Shown here: positions 35,392 to 46,595 of the stretch, in pieces | Position numbering within the stretch: the stretch's first letter is position 1 | Layout: each line of letters starts with the position of its first letter | From: Paracamarosporium sp. OC-R06-R3 | Lineage: Eukaryota; Ascomycota; Dothideomycetes; Pleosporales; Didymosphaeriaceae | NCBI GenBank assembly: GCA_019828545.1 | Contig: JACVRA010000091.1 | Span: 25,801-89,800, forward strand | Length of the DNA: 64,000 bases | Direction of reading: 5' to 3' | Notes under the pieces: generated by a model | The model's input: the letters and a program-made list of their open reading frames with translations, nothing else | Database searches by the model: none | What the model was told of the DNA's origin: nothing | Program-made: the position numbers and the translations under genes

Positions 35392-36110
35392 AGGCACGCG
35401 GCTCACGACCTCTTTCATACCCACCAGCACCTCTTCATCATCATCTTTTTACGTACCTAGAATCCTTCATTACTACCCTGTACTGTACCATATGGCGGCG
35501 TGTCCTGCATAAAGTGTTTCAGCATCGGCGGTCGTGCGCCGTCAAAAATCTTCTTTCTGTCTGTCCCTGCGTGTTTTTTCTCCTATCTTTTCTTTCTTCT
35601 AATACGTCCTGCGGACGGTGCTGATCTGTCGATTGGATCTAATTTTTTGTTCGGTGTATACCCCTGTTGCGCGGATGTTACGAATGGGTGTTGGGAGGAA
35701 GGCAGGGTTGGGCTTGGATTGTATATAGGTGATTCGGACCTGCCTCAAGGGTTGGGTTGCATATGAATGGTATATTTTTTGCATGCAGATTTTTGTGTGG
35801 GATGTGGGGTGTAGACTTGCGTACATATGTACATTGAATGTTGATTGTTATACCATAACGTCGCTTTACCTAGGAGTGTCGAATTCCAAAATAGAGGAAC
35901 TCAGATGACTAAAAAAAAAAGCTGATTGAGGATCTCTAACTGCGGCTGTCGAATTGCGGACTCGACTTGCCGTGAAAGGAGCCCTACATGTAGGTTTGGG
36001 GCGCGAAGTGAAGCTTCGAGTATTATTGGTGGTTTGGAGATACCTGCTTTGTCTCTGGGCGTGCTTACCCTCTCCGCTCCGCGAACATGTAACACGACCA
36101 TGCCGTGTCG
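35392..36110. other. intergenic
   Basis: 3' flank of the EGF-like gene and promoter of the HET gene. A run of A at about 35912-35920 is the only notable simple sequence. Confidence 0.5.
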
Positions 36111-38237
36111 ATGTTGTATCAACCACTTCCCACAGATACCTCAATCCGTATCCTTCGCCTTGAAAGGTCGAATGGTGCGCTTCTCACTCTCCATGTGTCT
36201 CTTATCGAGCTCGACGGCGAGGAAGTCCCGCCATACACATGCCTCTCGTACACGTGGGGCTCACCATATCCGCCATCGCATCCATCATCAGCGCGATATG
36301 ACGCGAAATCTGACCCAGATGCCTCAAAACTAGTCATTATGGTTGACGGGAAAGAGATGCAGGTGACGCGTAGTCTGTACGAGGCGTTGCACTCTTTACG
36401 CCAGGACCAGGCAGATCATCTAGAGGCAATATGGATCGATGCAATTTGCATCGATCAGCGCACTCCAGAAGGGCTGAAAGAACGCGGAAAACAAGTTGCC
36501 ATGATGGACCGTGTCTACGCAACCGCCAAACACGTACTCGTATGGCTCGGGCCTTCTGGACAAGAGGTGGGGAACGTTGTGTCTGCATTGCAGAGTCTTG
36601 CTCTGGTTGATACCAATACGTTCGAAATCGCGTGCATGGATGGCAAATTGGACATCCTCAAGCTAGAAACGTACAAGAAACTGGGTATCCCGAGCATATC
36701 CTATGACACATGGATTCACATTCGTGATGTTTTTGAACGGGCTTGGTTCTCGAGGATATGGGTGATTCAAGAAGCTGCCCTTGCGCGATCTCTCTCCTTC
36801 CATTTGGGCGCGCACATAATATCCTGGAGCGATCTTGACAAAGCAACGACCCTTCTGCACCGACTAAACAAGTTCTTTGTCGATCCTTGGTCGGGCCCTA
36901 ACGGCCTGGTCGAAAGGGTGCTCGATCCTGACCCGCTGCTCCAGAAGACGGACCTTACAACACTGGCCTGGAGCAGCATCTCGGCCATCCACGGATTGCG
37001 GCGAGAATGGAATAGGTTCTCCGGTAGCAGCAATCGGTTCTCGGCCAATACTGAGTGGGAGAGCTCTAGCTCTATGCGTATGACGAGGGACTTCATCGGC
37101 AACCCACAGGCATGGAGGGGATTCAGAGCCTATGTTCAGCAAAAGTGCAGAGGCAACATGGCATCAGACCCTCGCGATAAGATCTATGCTCTACTCAGCC
37201 TGCTACAAGGCATGATCGATGAAAACGGAAACCACGTCATCACTCCAGACTATTCCGCGGCGAACGAAACATGTGTCATGTATACAGATGTCACGCGCAG
37301 ACTCATGGCAGAGACAGAGTCGGGATTATGGGGCACCGCTCTCATGATTCCTCCCGTAGAGGACCGCTCAATACGAAACGTCCAACAACTACCATCTTGG
37401 GTGCCCGACTACTCTGCTCCAGCACGGCCATTGCATCTCATGTCCGCATCGATGTTTCACTTCAAAGCTAGTGCACATTTCTTAGGCAGCCGGTTTGAAA
37501 CCGGGGATGCGTTCAAGCTGGGTGTGCATGGCGTGGTAATAGACACGATCACCGCAGTCGGAGAGAGCTACGAGGAAGTCAAGGAGTCGGCTTCCATGCA
37601 AGGAATGCTCACGCTTATTTCTAAGCTTGAAGAATCTGGTGATGAGAGCCTCGATAAGGGGGCACTGCTTGCACGTACTCTTGTCGCGAGCCTGAGCCTC
37701 GGTTTCCAAATCAGCGAGGAAGAAATCCAGGCCACATTCCACAGCTATCTCGCCGTACTCAAAGCAACCTCTTTGCACCGTGACGGATACATAAACCGTA
37801 GTCCTGGACCCACAGAGCAAGATCTCGCCAGCCTCCTCTCCGAGTTCTCAGTCCTCGAGCCACCATGGCGACCCAGCCCAACTCTCGTTCTAACCATACT
37901 CCGCTTCCTAAACAACGCTGCCGCAGAACCCTCCTATTTCGAGCCTGCAAAGCGCATCTTAGCCACGGCTGCACTGTACGAAGATAATCTTGCGCGCATC
38001 TTCAGCTACAGGCGTGTTTTCCTCACCCGCGGGAACAGACTCGGCATCGGGCCCAGCTCGCTGCGCGCAGGGGATCACGTGGTAATCGTGCCGCCTGAGA
38101 AGACGTTTCACGTGTTGCGGTGGATTGAGGGGGATGAGTATGAGGTTGTGGGGGATTGTTATGTTGATGGGATCATGTTTGGGGAGGCGGCGATGAGATT
38201 AGGGGCGGGAGACTTCAGGGCGATTGTTTTGGTATAA
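36111..38237 (+). CDS. heterokaryon-incompatibility (HET) domain protein
   Basis: 708 residues in one exon; start taken at the first in-frame ATG (MLYQPLPTDTSIRIL). The three HET blocks are clear: PPYTCLSYTWGSP (about 40-52), EAIWIDAICIDQ with KGRGKQVAMMDRVY-like spacing (about 104-130), and WFSRIWVIQEAALA (about 210-223). A conserved downstream segment follows (KCRGNMASDPRDKIYALLSL). HET proteins trigger programmed cell death when genetically different hyphae fuse; the domain is TIR-like. The C-terminal 350 residues carry no recognisable repeat domain, which is the common short-partner form. Genes of this type are polymorphic and numerous, so its individual role cannot be stated. Confidence 0.92.
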   Translation: MLYQPLPTDTSIRILRLERSNGALLTLHVSLIELDGEEVPPYTCLSYTWGSPYPPSHPSSARYDAKSDPDASKLVIMVDGKEMQVTRSLYEALHSLRQDQADHLEAIWIDAICIDQRTPEGLKERGKQVAMMDRVYATAKHVLVWLGPSGQEVGNVVSALQSLALVDTNTFEIACMDGKLDILKLETYKKLGIPSISYDTWIHIRDVFERAWFSRIWVIQEAALARSLSFHLGAHIISWSDLDKATTLLHRLNKFFVDPWSGPNGLVERVLDPDPLLQKTDLTTLAWSSISAIHGLRREWNRFSGSSNRFSANTEWESSSSMRMTRDFIGNPQAWRGFRAYVQQKCRGNMASDPRDKIYALLSLLQGMIDENGNHVITPDYSAANETCVMYTDVTRRLMAETESGLWGTALMIPPVEDRSIRNVQQLPSWVPDYSAPARPLHLMSASMFHFKASAHFLGSRFETGDAFKLGVHGVVIDTITAVGESYEEVKESASMQGMLTLISKLEESGDESLDKGALLARTLVASLSLGFQISEEEIQATFHSYLAVLKATSLHRDGYINRSPGPTEQDLASLLSEFSVLEPPWRPSPTLVLTILRFLNNAAAEPSYFEPAKRILATAALYEDNLARIFSYRRVFLTRGNRLGIGPSSLRAGDHVVIVPPEKTFHVLRWIEGDEYEVVGDCYVDGIMFGEAAMRLGAGDFRAIVLV

Positions 38238-38551
38238 GACGCGTGAAAATTGGATGGGTAGGCGTGATTAGAATCTCACATTGTTGGTGGAGGGATGGCG
38301 AACAGAAGGTGTGGGTTGATACGGGCTCTCCGTATATTGCTAACTGATAATCTTCCTGCAATCCTGCGTGATCTCAATGTTAAGACCAGCAACTGTGAAT
38401 AAGCAGCTACGGACGGTTTTTCCGCTTGTAATACAATGAGTTGGGTATCCCTTGCGCCATATATCCCACCAAGCAATTCAAGTACACATCCTACCACAGC
38501 ACCGTCTTCTGCTCTCCAAGAACACACCCTAAGCCATAAACCCCAGCCAGT
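38238..38551. other. convergent 3' flanks
   Basis: 314 bp between the HET stop and the DUF2828 stop; nothing seen. Confidence 0.5.
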
Positions 38552-41047
38552 CTAATCCAACACTTTCAACATGTCATACGCCTTATGACTAACCGCCTTT
38601 TTAACCAGAGACAACTGATCTGTCTTCTTCTTCTTCTCAATCTCCACGACGCCATCTTCACCCTCCTTCTCCACAACTTCCACCTCATCCTCAAAGTTCC
38701 CTCCATCCAAAAACACCTTGAGCATACCCTGCGAATACCCAGACACCAGAGCCGTATTCTGGTCCTCCATCGTAACTGGCTTCGACGTGCTCTGATCAGC
38801 GAGATTCCAGAAGACCAACTTCGGCATCTCGTACCCCACCTCTGCGAACTGCTTCTTGATGCGCTCGTAGCTCGTAGTCCAGCGCTCATTGTAGCCCTGC
38901 GCGACATCGAACTGCATGTCTGAGAAGACAAAGACCTGCTTGACCATGTCTTCTTGCTTGAGCTGATTGGCTACGGCCATGGGGAGAATGACGTCCTCGA
39001 AGACACCGACGAAATTCGTATACCCGAACCATGCTGAGTCTTCGATTTGCTGGACTTTCTCGACGAGGCCTCGCGTATCTTTCGGTCCGCCAACGGATAT
39101 GTATTGCGGCTGGTCGGAGAACGAGATGAAGCCTCCTCCGAAAGGCGGTGCCGTGACTTCGGATACGAGCAGCGAAAGGCCGATTGAAGAGTCCATAGGT
39201 ACCGTCTTATCTGCGAGACGCGGGGAGGTCATACTACCGCTCACGTCGCATACTGCAATGGATGAGTCGAGTGTGCCAGAGTCCTTGATACGCTGGACAA
39301 GTGTCTTCCACTGCCCGTCGATGACTTCACTAAAGACATCGGCTTCGGCGGCTTGTTGCACAGCCGCCACATTTTTTCCGCCCCTGTTGGCGTAGTGGAT
39401 AGCTCTGGCCCTTGAAACTAGGTTTGACGGTAGTAGGGTGGCGCCGGAGATCCTTGCCTTCCCCGTTGCGACCTTCTTGATGTAGTCGAAGAAGTGCTCC
39501 TGGTCCTTCTTCACGAATAGTTTGCTATAGCGGTCCATTGCGAGAGAGGGGACGCGCTCGTACTTGATTTCGGAAAAAGTTTTGGCTGCAATATCCCTCT
39601 CTACTATGGCTAGGGCTTTGCGGAGTGGCGAGCTGTACTCCTTCCGGAAGGCTTCACGGGCATGGCGAAGGTAGGTTTCTCTGTCGCTACCCTTTGGGTC
39701 GAAGTCGGTTAGTTTCGGGCTCAAGAACTCAGCTATGCTGGACAAGATGAAGGTATGCTTATCATGGAACTCCCCAAAGCTTGGTGCCCACTTCGCAGCA
39801 AGTGACAAGTTCCCCAGCTTCGGATTGTCGCTCGAGGACAATAATTTGCGGTCTTCTTGCAGCTGCTGAGCAAATATGCGGGCTACGGTAAGGTGAAGAG
39901 CGCGATAGAACGGGTCGTCCTGCAACTTCCGTGTCACGCGCTCATGCTGTTGCTTCCTCCAAAGTTTGCGGTGTTCCTTTGCTTTTGCAGAATCCCACTG
40001 TTGCTTGCGCCTCCAACCTTTTGATTTGTCTTGCTTCTGCGTAAGCAAGGTGGAAGGGTCACCATCAAACTTCAGCTCATCGTTGGCAGCAAAGACAAGG
40101 AGGTTGAGAAGGTCTTTGTAATAGCCGTGTGAAACACCGAAGCGAACGTCGTGGGATTCGAGCGCGCCCTCAGCCTCGGTATCGCCGGGTTTGTTGGATA
40201 CCGCCTCTTGGGTGGGCTTCGTTTCGGGAATAGGTGCGGCAACTTCAGGCTCGATCATCTCGAAATCGTCGGTCTCAGTTTTGACATCCTTGTTTGGACC
40301 GCCCAGGATAACCAAGTTCGGTCCAGACTGATCCTTCGCATCTGGTTTCTTGGTCTCCTTGTGGCTGTTGGCGCCTGGCACTTTCTTCTCGATGACGGGA
40401 CGAACTAGCCACACCAGGTTCATGAGCAAGGTGTGAGGGTGTGTCTCGGCCAGCCATCCAAGCGCTTTATATGCGACAATCTTGTTGCTTTTGCCCAGAT
40501 GGATGCTGCGGGCATTGAATATGATCTTCAGTGTCAAAAGAGGGTCATAGTCCCAGGCATTCTCCAGGAGGCTCTTGAGGCTTTCGGAAGTCGTACTTTC
40601 TTTTAGATCGTAGAATAAGTCCACCAACGGGTTTAGGGACGAGATATGCGTCACGTCCGCGTTTTCCGTCAGGGTCTTGTTTTCCTGCGCAAGATCCCGC
40701 TCAGTCCGAGCGTGGGCGGCGTGTTTCTCCAGACCTTCAATGAAGGCGGCCTTCTTTGCTGGCTCATGTTCCATCGTTGCTTCGGCAGGTCTCTTTCGAG
40801 GGGAAGAGACCTCTCTGCCACCGACCAGCTTCTTCACTAATGCACCAAACTCATCTTGATCCAGGAACAGGGCATCGTCATAGGGCAGAAGAACAGGGAA
40901 CGAAGAGTCCAAGATAGAGTGCTTTTTGGGAGGCGTAGATACATGCTCAGATACACCGCCTTGTGGCTGCTCACCGGTCGCTACATCTATAGCAGGTGCA
41001 GATGCGGCAGTAAGGGCCACTTCGTTCTGATGTGCCTCAGTCGTCAT
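38552..41047 (-). CDS. DUF2828 protein with von Willebrand A-type domain
   Basis: Single exon, 831 residues, start at the first in-frame ATG (MTTEAHQNEV); the frame extends upstream but without ATG. The centre has the DUF2828 blocks (LFYDLKESTTSESLKSLL, ENAWDYDPLLTLKIIFNARS) and a basic stretch (KGWRRKQQWDSAKAK). The C-terminal third is a vWA-like fold with a MIDAS motif DVSGSM, then VFVFSDMQFD and a late LVFWNLAD. DUF2828 is related to TROVE/Ro60-like proteins, so a role on RNA is possible but unproven. Mostly cytosolic by composition; no signal peptide. It shares a 955 bp divergent region with csn1. Confidence 0.88.
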   Translation of the reverse strand: MTTEAHQNEVALTAASAPAIDVATGEQPQGGVSEHVSTPPKKHSILDSSFPVLLPYDDALFLDQDEFGALVKKLVGGREVSSPRKRPAEATMEHEPAKKAAFIEGLEKHAAHARTERDLAQENKTLTENADVTHISSLNPLVDLFYDLKESTTSESLKSLLENAWDYDPLLTLKIIFNARSIHLGKSNKIVAYKALGWLAETHPHTLLMNLVWLVRPVIEKKVPGANSHKETKKPDAKDQSGPNLVILGGPNKDVKTETDDFEMIEPEVAAPIPETKPTQEAVSNKPGDTEAEGALESHDVRFGVSHGYYKDLLNLLVFAANDELKFDGDPSTLLTQKQDKSKGWRRKQQWDSAKAKEHRKLWRKQQHERVTRKLQDDPFYRALHLTVARIFAQQLQEDRKLLSSSDNPKLGNLSLAAKWAPSFGEFHDKHTFILSSIAEFLSPKLTDFDPKGSDRETYLRHAREAFRKEYSSPLRKALAIVERDIAAKTFSEIKYERVPSLAMDRYSKLFVKKDQEHFFDYIKKVATGKARISGATLLPSNLVSRARAIHYANRGGKNVAAVQQAAEADVFSEVIDGQWKTLVQRIKDSGTLDSSIAVCDVSGSMTSPRLADKTVPMDSSIGLSLLVSEVTAPPFGGGFISFSDQPQYISVGGPKDTRGLVEKVQQIEDSAWFGYTNFVGVFEDVILPMAVANQLKQEDMVKQVFVFSDMQFDVAQGYNERWTTSYERIKKQFAEVGYEMPKLVFWNLADQSTSKPVTMEDQNTALVSGYSQGMLKVFLDGGNFEDEVEVVEKEGEDGVVEIEKKKKTDQLSLVKKAVSHKAYDMLKVLD

Positions 41048-42002
41048 CTTGTTGGCGGGTTTGTCGATACAAGAGCGAGACGATATGGAGAGTGAAGCCT
41101 TCAGGGTAGCTGGGTAGGATCTCTGAGGAAGGTGCGGCCAGTCACGTGCGCGTCGCTGTCTGGTAACCAAGTTTCTATTTGTTCTGAGTGCGAGTCAGCC
41201 GCCGCAGCTCCACTTCAGTAAAGTCCACTAATTTTTTTTGTGTAGTGTGGACGATGAGTAGAGGATCCAGCCACTTTGCCAGTGCCTGCTGTGTCGTGTG
41301 CTGCGTGTTGCCAAATCTATATATCATGAAGACAAGCTGAGAATACACGGAAACGAAGCTGTTATAAATATTCCGCCCTTTTCTCACTGCTTGGCGCTCC
41401 AGCAAGTTCCCACTATTCGGGATACACTTACGCTTGTACGCAGCGGACCCCAGTCCGTAGCGTCCAGCTCACTGGGGGCGAATGCATCCCGGTAGATGCA
41501 GGCAGGCAGCAGAGGCGCGATGAATGAAACATTAGAGACAGTAAGGGCGCATATCAGAAGGGCGGGTGCGATGGGACGATGATAGCCTACATTGATGAAT
41601 CACAACCGGTGTAGAGACATAGGCATCACTATGCACGTGCCCTCGCACCAGGCAGCTTGGGGTGAAGGATCCACATGTGCGCTGGAGGCCGTGGCATTGT
41701 AGATTACTAGCAGCACCGAAATAGGCTCGAGGTATCGTCATATTGTTGAACAGTGTAGCGGGGCATGATTGAAGAGCCTCGTATTGACCCAGCCAGATGC
41801 AACATAAAGAATTTGGCCTTGATCAACCATGTCATTTATGGACAGAATACAAACGCGCTTCACAGATGGATAAGAGGTACGGTCGGCTCTCTTAGTCAGC
41901 CCCCGCTTGCCGTAATAGGAAGCGGGCAGGCATCAGCATCGACGCGGAGCTCCAAGCTGCCCGCCATTTACTCTCTGCTTCCAACACACAACCCCACCAG
42001 CC
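41048..42002. other. divergent promoter region
   Basis: Between the DUF2828 and csn1 starts. No other gene recognised. Confidence 0.5.
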
Positions 42003-43524
42003 ATGGCAAAGGACGCTGCAGACACGCCCTTCTTTCAGAAGCGGAAATCCGAGGGCTCAATTGTCGTCAAAGGTAACCATCTACCCTCATACGCTCTAGA
42101 TGCACGCCCACACTACTAGATCCCCCAAAGTTCGACCTCGACTCGTATATATCCAACTATGATGGCTTCACGCGTTCCGACCGCCTTCGCCACATTGGCT
42201 CGCACTCTACCTACCTTGCTGTCGACGCATATCGAACCGCCATTGCAGAGGCAAAGCGTGGCAAGAGTGTGCAGTGGTACCTCGATCTTGTCGAGGAGTT
42301 CGTCCAGATTGCCCCCGACGACCCGGCGGCGTTGACAGATACGGTATGGGCGACGGATAGGGTAAAGAAGTTAGAGGCGGAGAAGGACAAGCTGGAGCAT
42401 GAGCTGAAGTCGTACAAGAACAACATGATCAAAGAAAGCATACGGGTGAGTAATCTCATGTATTACGTCTTGGTTTAGGCGGCTAACACGTTGTTTAGAT
42501 GGGAAACGAAGACATGGGCCACTTCTACTACGCCGTCGGCGACTACAACCAGGCACACAGAGCCTACATGCGCATGCGTGAGCATTGCACCTCGCCGAAG
42601 CATCTCGCCGACATGACCCTCCGCCTCCTCCTCGTCAGCATAGCACAGAAGTCGTGGCTGTCCGTCCAATCACACATTGCGAAGATCGATTCTACACAAG
42701 TAAAGGGCGAGGAGAAGCTCAAGCTAGAGCCCATTGTATCCGCGTGTGCAGGCCTAGCGCACATGGGAGCCCTCAACTTCCGCGACGCTGCAACGGCCTT
42801 CATCAACACCCCGCCAACATTCCTGACCGCAGAACCCGCCGCAGGAATAACATGGCAGCGAGAAGTCATCACGGGCAACGACATAGCCGTGTACGGCGGC
42901 CTCTGCGCCCTCGCCTCCATGGACCGGACCCAGCTCAAGGACCGCGTCCTCGACAGCAGTGACTTCCGCAACTTCCTCGAGCTGGAGCCGCACATCCGGC
43001 GCGCCATCAACCTCTTTTGCGCCTCAAAGTACAGCGCGTGTCTCGAGGTCCTTGAAAACTACCGCAACGATTACCTTCTTGACGTGCACCTCTCCCGAGT
43101 CGTGTCCGACATCTACGGCCGCATCCGCAGGAAGAGCATCGTCCAGTACTTCATCCCCTTCAGCTGCGTCACGCTCGACGAGATGGCCTCCAAGTTCCAG
43201 CCCACGGGCGAATATGCGTCGATAGAGGATGAGCTCGAGACCATGATCAACAACGAGACGCTCAACGCGCGCATCGACCTCGTGGACCGCCTCCTCATCT
43301 CACCGCCTACAAACCCGCGCTACAACGTCCACGCCGACGCCCTCGCCATGGCCGAGTCGTACGACCACACGATGCGCCTAAGGCTCTCGCGCCTCAATAT
43401 GCTCGCCGCAGGCATGGAGGTCCGACAAGAGAGGGGAAGCGCTAAGGACTCGTCGTTCAAGGATCCGTTCGCCGAGGGCCTCAGCGCTGGTCTTAGGGGC
43501 ATCGGATCTAAGATGGGGTTTTAG
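42003..43524 (+). CDS. csn1: COP9 signalosome subunit 1 (PCI domain)
   Basis: Exons 42003-42072, 42120-42445 and 42499-43524 give 473 residues; introns are 47 and 53 nt with clean signals. The N-terminal helical repeats start FDLDSYISNYDGFTRSDRLRH and AVDAYRTAIAEAKRG; the middle MGNEDMGHFYYAVGDYNQAH matches the Rpn7/CSN1 superfamily block. The C-terminal PCI region ends in KSIVQYFIPFSCVTLDEMAS and a winged-helix part. Length and the N-terminal block favour CSN1 over the paralogous proteasome subunit Rpn7. CSN removes Nedd8 from cullins and in filamentous fungi affects light response, development and secondary metabolism. The first ATG is used; it has a good context (CCATGG). Confidence 0.87.
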
Positions 43525-44371
43525 TAGGACTACTATCGACGTTCACGTGTCGTAGCGTTGACATGGAACAAAGGTACTGCTGCGTTTGTTCGCGGCACGG
43601 TGCACTTCAGCGAGCAGAGCATAGATAGCATTTGCAGGCGTTTCTTTCTTTTCTTTTAGGGACTGCGCAGCACAAGCAAGCGACGGCGTGACATGACGGA
43701 CATGAGTTCTTGACGGCGTTTTTCCGTGGGTTGAGCGGGTTATGGATGGGTATTGCGTCGGAAGGAGAGGGAAGGGAGGGAAGGAGATGGTATGAATGAG
43801 TGCGTCTGTGGTATGTACGCAGGGCTTCTAGCTAGAAAGTTAGTTAATACGCATACAGCCATGGTCGTCGACGTCGAGCCTTCCCTCACCGCGCACATCG
43901 AACGCACCGACTCGTGCTTGACAAAAGCACCCAACTAACCACGCAGCACGTTTCTCCGCGCCGCAAAACCGAGAGAAAGTAACAATGGGGTATATTCGCC
44001 GACAAATACAATACGACAAGCCATGATGTACATTCCCTCGCTCCTTCGATGCATGCAAGCATGGTCCCATGCCACGCCATGCCATGCCAAATACCCAGAT
44101 ACCGCGCATCCCATTTAGATACGTACATGCAAACTCCAAGCCCAACCGGGCATCCATCCATCCATGATTATCATACATATGTGCCAAAAGGGGGTATCAC
44201 CAAGCAAGCAGGTAGCCAATCAGAAAGGTACACAGTACACCCTCGCCTCGCCTTGCTCGCAGTCGCAGTCGCGGGCGCAGGCCCAACATCCCGCTGCCAA
44301 CTCACGCACGAACGCACGCACGTAAGTACTCAAGCACGCACGCAAGCACAAATGCACGCACGCACGCATGC
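43525..44371. other. convergent 3' flanks with simple repeats
   Basis: Between csn1 and the Zn2Cys6 gene. Contains a purine run near 43758-43790 and an ACGC/CACG-rich tract at 44306-44370; no gene. Confidence 0.5.
44306..44370. repeat. ACGC-type low-complexity tract
   Basis: Repeated ACGC/GCACGC units just beyond the stop of the Zn2Cys6 gene, in its 3' flank. Confidence 0.6.
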
Positions 44372-44458
44372 CTACCTAAACACCCCGGTCCCCCTAACCC
44401 CACCCCACTGACTCTCCTGCACCTGCTGCTGCTGCGCCGCCTGCTGTTGCTGCTGTTG

Positions 44459-44495
<37 letters not shown>

Positions 44496-44603
44496 GCACT
44501 CTGATACCCATAATACGCACTCTGCCACTCGCTGAAGCCCCTCGAGTAAGGAAGACTCTGCTCAGCGGGGGGCGGGGGCGGCATCGCGGCGTTGACGCCC
44601 ATC

Positions 44604-44635
<32 letters not shown>

Positions 44636-46595
44636 CACAGCCTGCGGCACCGTTTGCGGCACGCTCTGCGGCTGCGAGGGGTGCGCCGCGTTGCGGGGCA
44701 TGCTTTGCTGCAGGCCGTAGGGGTTTTGGAACGAGTTGTATTGGTGTTGTGGGGTTTGCAGTTGTTGGGCGGTGGTTTGGAGTTGTTGCATTGCTTGTTG
44801 GGGGGAGGGCACGGTTTGCGTGGGCGGCATTTGCGGTGCGAAGTTTGGCTGCTGGGGCGGCTTGGGCGGCTTTGGCGGCTTCTGTGGTGGTTTTTGAGGT
44901 TGTTGCTGGTTGAGGGGGTAGGAGTGGGAGTGGCTTCGGCTGTGCTGCCGTTGGCGTTGCTGCTGCTGCTCCCGTTGTTGCGGATGTGGTTGAATCTGCG
45001 GAGTTGTGTCGGAGGACTGGGGTTGATGTTGGGGTTGTGGGCGCGTAGGTTTGGGGATTTGCGGCATCTGTGGTGTCTGGGAGGGTGTGCTGGATGAGCG
45101 CCGCTTTTCTTCCTCCAGCTGTTGGATACGTGCTTTTGCTTCTTCAAGCTCCTTCTTCATGCGTTCTAGCTCCGAGAGCTCACCGGTCACCGGTTGCACT
45201 ATTCGTGTGGTTTCTGCCACATCCGAAACAGCGGATGGGCGTCGTTCATCGGCCGGCGGATCAGTCGAGTAGAAACATTGCCGCTTCTTGTCAAAGCAAG
45301 TTTGGCAGACAGGCCGGGTCCCGTCGCACTACTTGGGTCAGCCTTTGGACTGCTTGCTAAAGTGGATGACTTACCTTTGTCTTCTTAGCCTTGCATATAT
45401 CGCAGCTGTTCCTCGGTCTCCTTCGAGTAGCGGGCTGTGACTGTTGTTGCACTTGCGTCTGCTGCTGGACAGGTTGAGGTGGTGGCGGTGGCGGAGGCGG
45501 TGGAGGGGGATGCTGCTGCTGCTGGACAACGGGCGGCGGGGGAGGAGGGGGTTCTGGAGGTGAATGCTCAGGACCAGGGTCGGGGCGGATGAGCTCAAGC
45601 AGCGAGCGTAGGCTCTGTGCACGCAGATCGCTCTCGAGCGACGTGGACGACTTCTGGTCCTCGGTCTTCCTCTTCTTTTTCGGCTTCTGTGCACCTTGGA
45701 GCGGAGGTTCAGATCTCGGCGGCTTGGGCCGGCTCTGGAGCCTCTTCAGAGCATCCGGGTCATTCTCCTCGAGGAACTTGCGTCTCCGCGAGTCCTTGCG
45801 CGGCGGGGGTGCCCGCTCTTCGTACGTCTTGTGCACGGGTATGTGCTTGTAGAAGACATCCAGGCTCTGCTTGGTAGCGGAGAACTTGATGGAGAGGACG
45901 CCTTTGCAGTCGTAGACGGGCTTGGTGGCACGCTTGCCGAGCTTTGCGCCCTTGCCGTTGGCGGCGCGGTCCTTGTTGAGCAGCGAGTCGTTGCAGTAGT
46001 AGGAGAAGCGGAAGCTGTCGTCCTCGCGGCTGTTCCAGCAGTTGTGGAAGCTGTAGCGGTAGCCGTCGCACTTCTGGATGGTGTCGACGCAGCACTTTGC
46101 GATGGCGCGCTGCTTGCGCATCTTGTCCTTGGGGTCCGGGGTCGGCTGCAGGGCCTCGAGGATGCTCATGGCGACCTTGGGCTCCTGCTTCTTGCCGCCG
46201 GGGCCCGCGTCGCCCTGGTGCTGCTGGTGGAAGTCGAGGGCGAGGGCCATGGCGGCGTCGGGCACGCTCTGGTACGGGGCGGCATACTGCTGCTGGGCGT
46301 GGGCGAAGCGCGGCGGCGGCTGCGACGACGCGACGCCAACGGCGGCTTGGGCGACGACGAAGCTGGTGCCGATCCAGAAGGAGAGCTGGCAGTCGGTGTG
46401 CTCGGGGCTCTCGGGCGGGTCGCTGAGGTACTGGCGCAGCGACGTCTCGAAGGCGGCGAGCGACGCGACCGTGTACGAGACCGTCTTCGCCTCGGGATCG
46501 CGCGCCTGGCGCCCGCGGGCGAGGTGGACGGGCCCGTCGAAGATGGCATCGTGTGCGTGCTGGAAGTTGGCGGACGCAGGGGCGGCTTGCTCCAT
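44372..46595 (-). CDS. Zn2Cys6 transcription factor with polyP, polyQ and an N-terminal Cys/His region
   Basis: Exon 1 (46595-45375) and exon 2 (45328-44372) give 725 residues; the 46 nt intron (GTAAGT..AGTAG) splits the zinc cluster just before its third Cys. The cluster reads C-x2-C-x6-C-x6-C-x2-C-x6-C (CDICKAKKTKCDGTRPVC, then CFDKKRQC) at about 398-425, the standard Gal4-type spacing, and is followed by the usual coiled coil (ELERMKKELEEAKARIQQLE). It lies mid-protein rather than N-terminal. Residues 170-280 hold a second Cys/His-rich region (KCDGYRYSFHNCWN, FRFSYYCNDS, YDCKGVLSIKFS, DVFYKHIPVHKTYEE) that resembles FAR1/WRKY-GCM1 folds; this is a tentative reading. PolyP and polyQ tracts suggest activation regions. 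Nuclear DNA binding is inferred. The first ATG is chosen. Confidence 0.83.
44441..44494 (-). repeat. CAG/CAA tract coding polyQ (18 codons)
   Basis: Near-perfect CAG run with a few CAA in the C-terminal region of the Zn2Cys6 protein; likely length-variable between strains. Confidence 0.85.
44602..44637 (-). repeat. second CAG tract coding polyQ
   Basis: About 11-12 CAG/CAA codons in the same gene. Confidence 0.8.

Noticed and set aside
42003..43524. Rpn7 proteasome subunit instead of CSN1
   Set aside because: Paralogous, but the length and N-terminal block fit CSN1 better; a tree would settle it.
44447..45097. Leu-rich plus-strand frame
   Set aside because: The poly-Leu runs are the complement of CAG/CTG polyQ codons.
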